Program-made: the position numbers and the translations under genes | Assembly: GCA_030145365.1 (NCBI GenBank) | Contig: JAQYVS010000319.1 | Span: forward strand, 1-8,092 | DNA from: Desulfofustis sp. | GTDB taxonomy: Bacteria; Desulfobacterota; Desulfobulbia; Desulfobulbales; Desulfocapsaceae | Reading direction: 5' to 3' | DNA: 8,092 bases | In this document: positions 6,399-8,092 of the stretch, one piece after another | How positions within the stretch are numbered: the stretch's first letter is position 1 | How the letters are laid out: each line of letters starts with the position of its first letter | Notes under the pieces: model-generated | What the model was told of the DNA's origin: nothing | Seen by the model: the letters and a program-made list of their open reading frames with translations, nothing else | Databases searched by the model: none

Positions 6399-7829
6399 AT
6401 GGTTACTAAACGAAAGACTAAAACGAGCGCTGTGAAAACTACCGACTTAACGAAAAACCTTGCTGATCAATTAACTGTGGCTCGTCCGTTGCGGGCCTAT
6501 GCTCTTCCTTATTACACCGTCGGTGGCTCGGACACTGAGTATCTCATCTCTAATCCAAATCATCAGGCCGTCAAAGTTAGTCTATGGGTTTTTGGAAGGA
6601 ATTGTAAAATTGAGAAGAAACTGCAGTTTACCTTGGAACCAAATTGCACAAAGAGCCTTAGATTACGCGCGATAGTGCCGGATCATGCGGGCCAAGCGAT
6701 TCTGACCTCTACACTCGACTTGGTTGGCCATATCCTTTATCTGCGTCAGAGAGATATAGCTGTGGTCGGCGGAGAATTGGCTGGTCGAGACAATCTATTT
6801 GCTTGGCTACGTCAAGAAAAATCAAGAACCTACGGTTTTGGTTACCGAGCTTTGGCTGTCGGTCACGATACATTAGGTGGCGCAGTGTTCCTCTCTAATC
6901 CTCACTCAACAGGGATGACTGGTCAGCTCGTATTCTATGACCAAAAGTGTCAAGCTACCCGACCACGACGCGTATTGATTAAGCCTGGTTGCACTGTAGA
7001 GTACACATTCCCTAAGGGTCGTTACGGATACGGTCGGATTCAGGTGTCTAGCCAGGCCGTAATTAATGTCCTGCATTTTACAGCCAGTTCACGAGGGATC
7101 GCAGCAGCGGAACTATTGGGTGAGGCTGATAGGCTTAATGTGCCGGCAACAGATCCTAAACCAGGCAGCAAGATATTGTTTGATGATACTCACAGGTGCC
7201 GACCAGGGGTCACTGGAGATTGGACGCAATACGAGACTGCTCTAGTCAATGCGGGCTATACAGTGACACACCACACAGCGTCAACAGTAACACTGGCAGC
7301 ACTAAAGAGACACGATGTTTTTATAATTGCAATTGCAAGGTCAGGCTATAGTAACGCAGAGAAAAAAGCCATATCTGACTTCGTCAATCAAGGCGGAGGG
7401 TTATTAATTGTTCAGGATTTCGGTAATGCGCCGTGGTCGATACCGACAAGGGAGATACTCAACTATTTCGGCGCAAATGATGACAATAATTTCATGCACG
7501 ATCCGACCAACAATGTTGGTGGACAAACAGATGATGTTATTTTCGATTACCAGCGTAATTTCCTAGGCCATCCAATCACTAACGGATGGAAGTATTTCCA
7601 TGTAGACGCGGCCACTTCATTATCGGGAGGAGAAGGGTGGAATACCATTGTTGAGACTGATGATGACTCTGTTCCATCTAGACGACCGGCTGTTATCGTC
7701 CGCTCATTTGGGTCGGGTAGAATAGTAGTGTTTGGAGATTCAAATACTTGGGCGAATCACCTAATAAACAACTTAGAGAACAAGCTTTTTGGTGTACGCT
7801 GTGCCGAGTGGTTGTTGTTCAGAATATAA
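6399..7829 (+). CDS. Unknown protein: two repeated N-terminal beta-type modules plus C-terminal GATase1/IFT52-like domain
   Basis: 476 residues; I do not recognise a named family for the whole protein. It begins with a Lys/Thr-rich tail (about 1-27) and has no signal peptide or membrane helix. Residues about 45-118 and 160-228 look like two copies of one module: each has 'SNP(N/H)', then a strand with Cys, then 'P.CT'. The cysteine pairs C69/C83 and C184/C198 are both 14 residues apart. Residues about 257-476 resemble the class I glutamine-amidotransferase-like fold of DUF4350/IFT52 (GIFT)-type proteins: 'KILFDDTH', 'YETALVNAGYTV', 'HDVFIIAI', 'AISDFVNQGGGLLIVQDFG', and 'GSGRIVVFGDSNTWAN'. 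There is no GxCxG nucleophile elbow, so it is probably a binding rather than amidotransferase domain. It shares its promoter layout with the phosphatase 257 bp upstream, which suggests a joint sigma-54-controlled function. It could be a cytoplasmic structural or sugar/ligand-binding protein; this is a guess. Confidence 0.85.
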   Translation: MVTKRKTKTSAVKTTDLTKNLADQLTVARPLRAYALPYYTVGGSDTEYLISNPNHQAVKVSLWVFGRNCKIEKKLQFTLEPNCTKSLRLRAIVPDHAGQAILTSTLDLVGHILYLRQRDIAVVGGELAGRDNLFAWLRQEKSRTYGFGYRALAVGHDTLGGAVFLSNPHSTGMTGQLVFYDQKCQATRPRRVLIKPGCTVEYTFPKGRYGYGRIQVSSQAVINVLHFTASSRGIAAAELLGEADRLNVPATDPKPGSKILFDDTHRCRPGVTGDWTQYETALVNAGYTVTHHTASTVTLAALKRHDVFIIAIARSGYSNAEKKAISDFVNQGGGLLIVQDFGNAPWSIPTREILNYFGANDDNNFMHDPTNNVGGQTDDVIFDYQRNFLGHPITNGWKYFHVDAATSLSGGEGWNTIVETDDDSVPSRRPAVIVRSFGSGRIVVFGDSNTWANHLINNLENKLFGVRCAEWLLFRI

Positions 7830-7900
7830 GGTATAGGACCGAGAAATAGGCGGATATATCTTTCTGTCCAAGCATTGCTGAAAGGCCTCAGGCCTGCTGT

Positions 7901-7970
7901 GAAAACCATCGGGGTCATGAAAACCATCGGGGTCATAAAACCATCGGGGTCATAAAACCATCGGGGTCAA
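7901..7970. repeat. Tandem repeat, four copies of a 17-18-bp unit
   Basis: The unit AAAACCATCGGGGTCAT occurs four times in direct succession: 7901-7918 and 7919-7936 (each with an extra leading G), 7937-7953 and 7954-7970 (last base A instead of T). The copies are otherwise identical, which points to recent expansion by slippage or repeated insertion. The GGGGTC at the end of each unit is also the outer part of the palindrome that begins in the last copy. It is too short, and lacks unique spacers, to be a CRISPR array. Confidence 0.9.
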
Positions 7971-8023
7971 GTCTTCATTCTTCACACTATGCCTAAATCT
8001 GTCAATAATGAAGACACGACCCC
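7963..8023. repeat. Imperfect palindromic element with 17-bp arms
   Basis: The left arm GGGGTCAAGTCTTCATT (7963-7979) and right arm AATGAAGACACGACCCC (8007-8023) are inverted copies with 15 of 17 positions pairing, around a 27-nt loop. The outer six bases overlap the final tandem copy. Such elements with GGGGTC ends resemble the palindromic ends of IS200/REP-associated (Y1) transposase elements; no transposase is visible in this window, so it may be a non-autonomous copy or the end of an element. A role as a bidirectional terminator is less likely because the loop is long and T-runs are short. Confidence 0.65.
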
Positions 8024-8092
8024 TTTGCCCCTTTTGACATTTTGCCAAACCTTTTCGCTCATCCAGGCTGCGAAATCCGACGAACCTGCCAC

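Larger units (their letters stand above)
7830..8092. other. Right-end intergenic region, repeat-rich, no recognised gene
   Basis: After the stop at 7829 there is no convincing ORF. AGGCCT occurs twice with one base between (7883-7895). The tandem array and palindrome fill 7901-8023. On the minus strand a frame is open from the right edge for about 34 codons and ends inside the palindrome loop; it has no recognisable motif and could be the tail of a gene beyond the edge, but this is unsupported. Confidence 0.5.

Noticed and set aside
7901..7970. CRISPR array
   Set aside because: The repeats are only 17-18 bp and directly abut each other without unique spacers; there are no cas genes.
8024..8092. 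Tail of a gene entering from the right on the minus strand
   Set aside because: About 34 codons are open but have no motif and end inside the palindrome loop; this is too little to call.

Overview
The window carries four protein-coding genes, one of them cut by the left edge, and a repeat-rich right end. The left half (1-3821) reads on the minus strand and the right half (4675-7829) on the plus strand, separated by a divergent intergenic region of about 850 bp. The gene types suggest a Gram-negative, environmental proteobacterium-like organism, possibly one of the former deltaproteobacteria (Desulfobacterota). They are a CHASE2-class III nucleotide cyclase, a FecR-domain/TPR exported protein, a GAF-SpoIIE/PP2C phosphatase and sigma-54 promoters. 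That placement is inference; no rRNA or marker gene is present.

Left half: the CHASE2-cyclase (1566-3821, minus) is followed 203 bp downstream on the same strand by a FecR-TPR protein with a signal peptide (1362 to beyond the left edge). This looks like an envelope sensing pair: the cyclase senses with a CHASE2 domain outside the membrane and makes a cyclic nucleotide inside, and the FecR-TPR protein lies in the periplasm or envelope. The cyclase keeps both metal-binding aspartates but has Glu and Gln where adenylate cyclases have Lys and Asp/Thr, so its product is uncertain.

Right half: a GAF-SpoIIE phosphatase (4675-6141) and a 476-residue protein of unknown function (6399-7829) are separate transcription units with nearly the same control layout. 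Each has a sigma-54 -24/-12 element (4500-4515 and 6291-6306), an IHF-like site about 50 bp upstream (4445-4457 and 6236-6248), and a conserved ~43-bp block exactly 139 bp before the -24 element (4361-4403 and 6152-6194). The latter is best read as the binding site of an enhancer-binding protein encoded elsewhere. Their start regions are also alike. The two genes therefore look like a small regulon: a signalling phosphatase plus a novel protein with two repeated N-terminal beta-type modules and a C-terminal GATase1/IFT52-like fold. This is the best candidate here for an undescribed system.

Right end (7830-8092): no gene is recognised. It holds four tandem copies of a 17-18-bp unit ending in GGGGTC, running directly into a 61-bp imperfect palindrome with 17-bp arms, probably a palindromic mobile or REP-like element.
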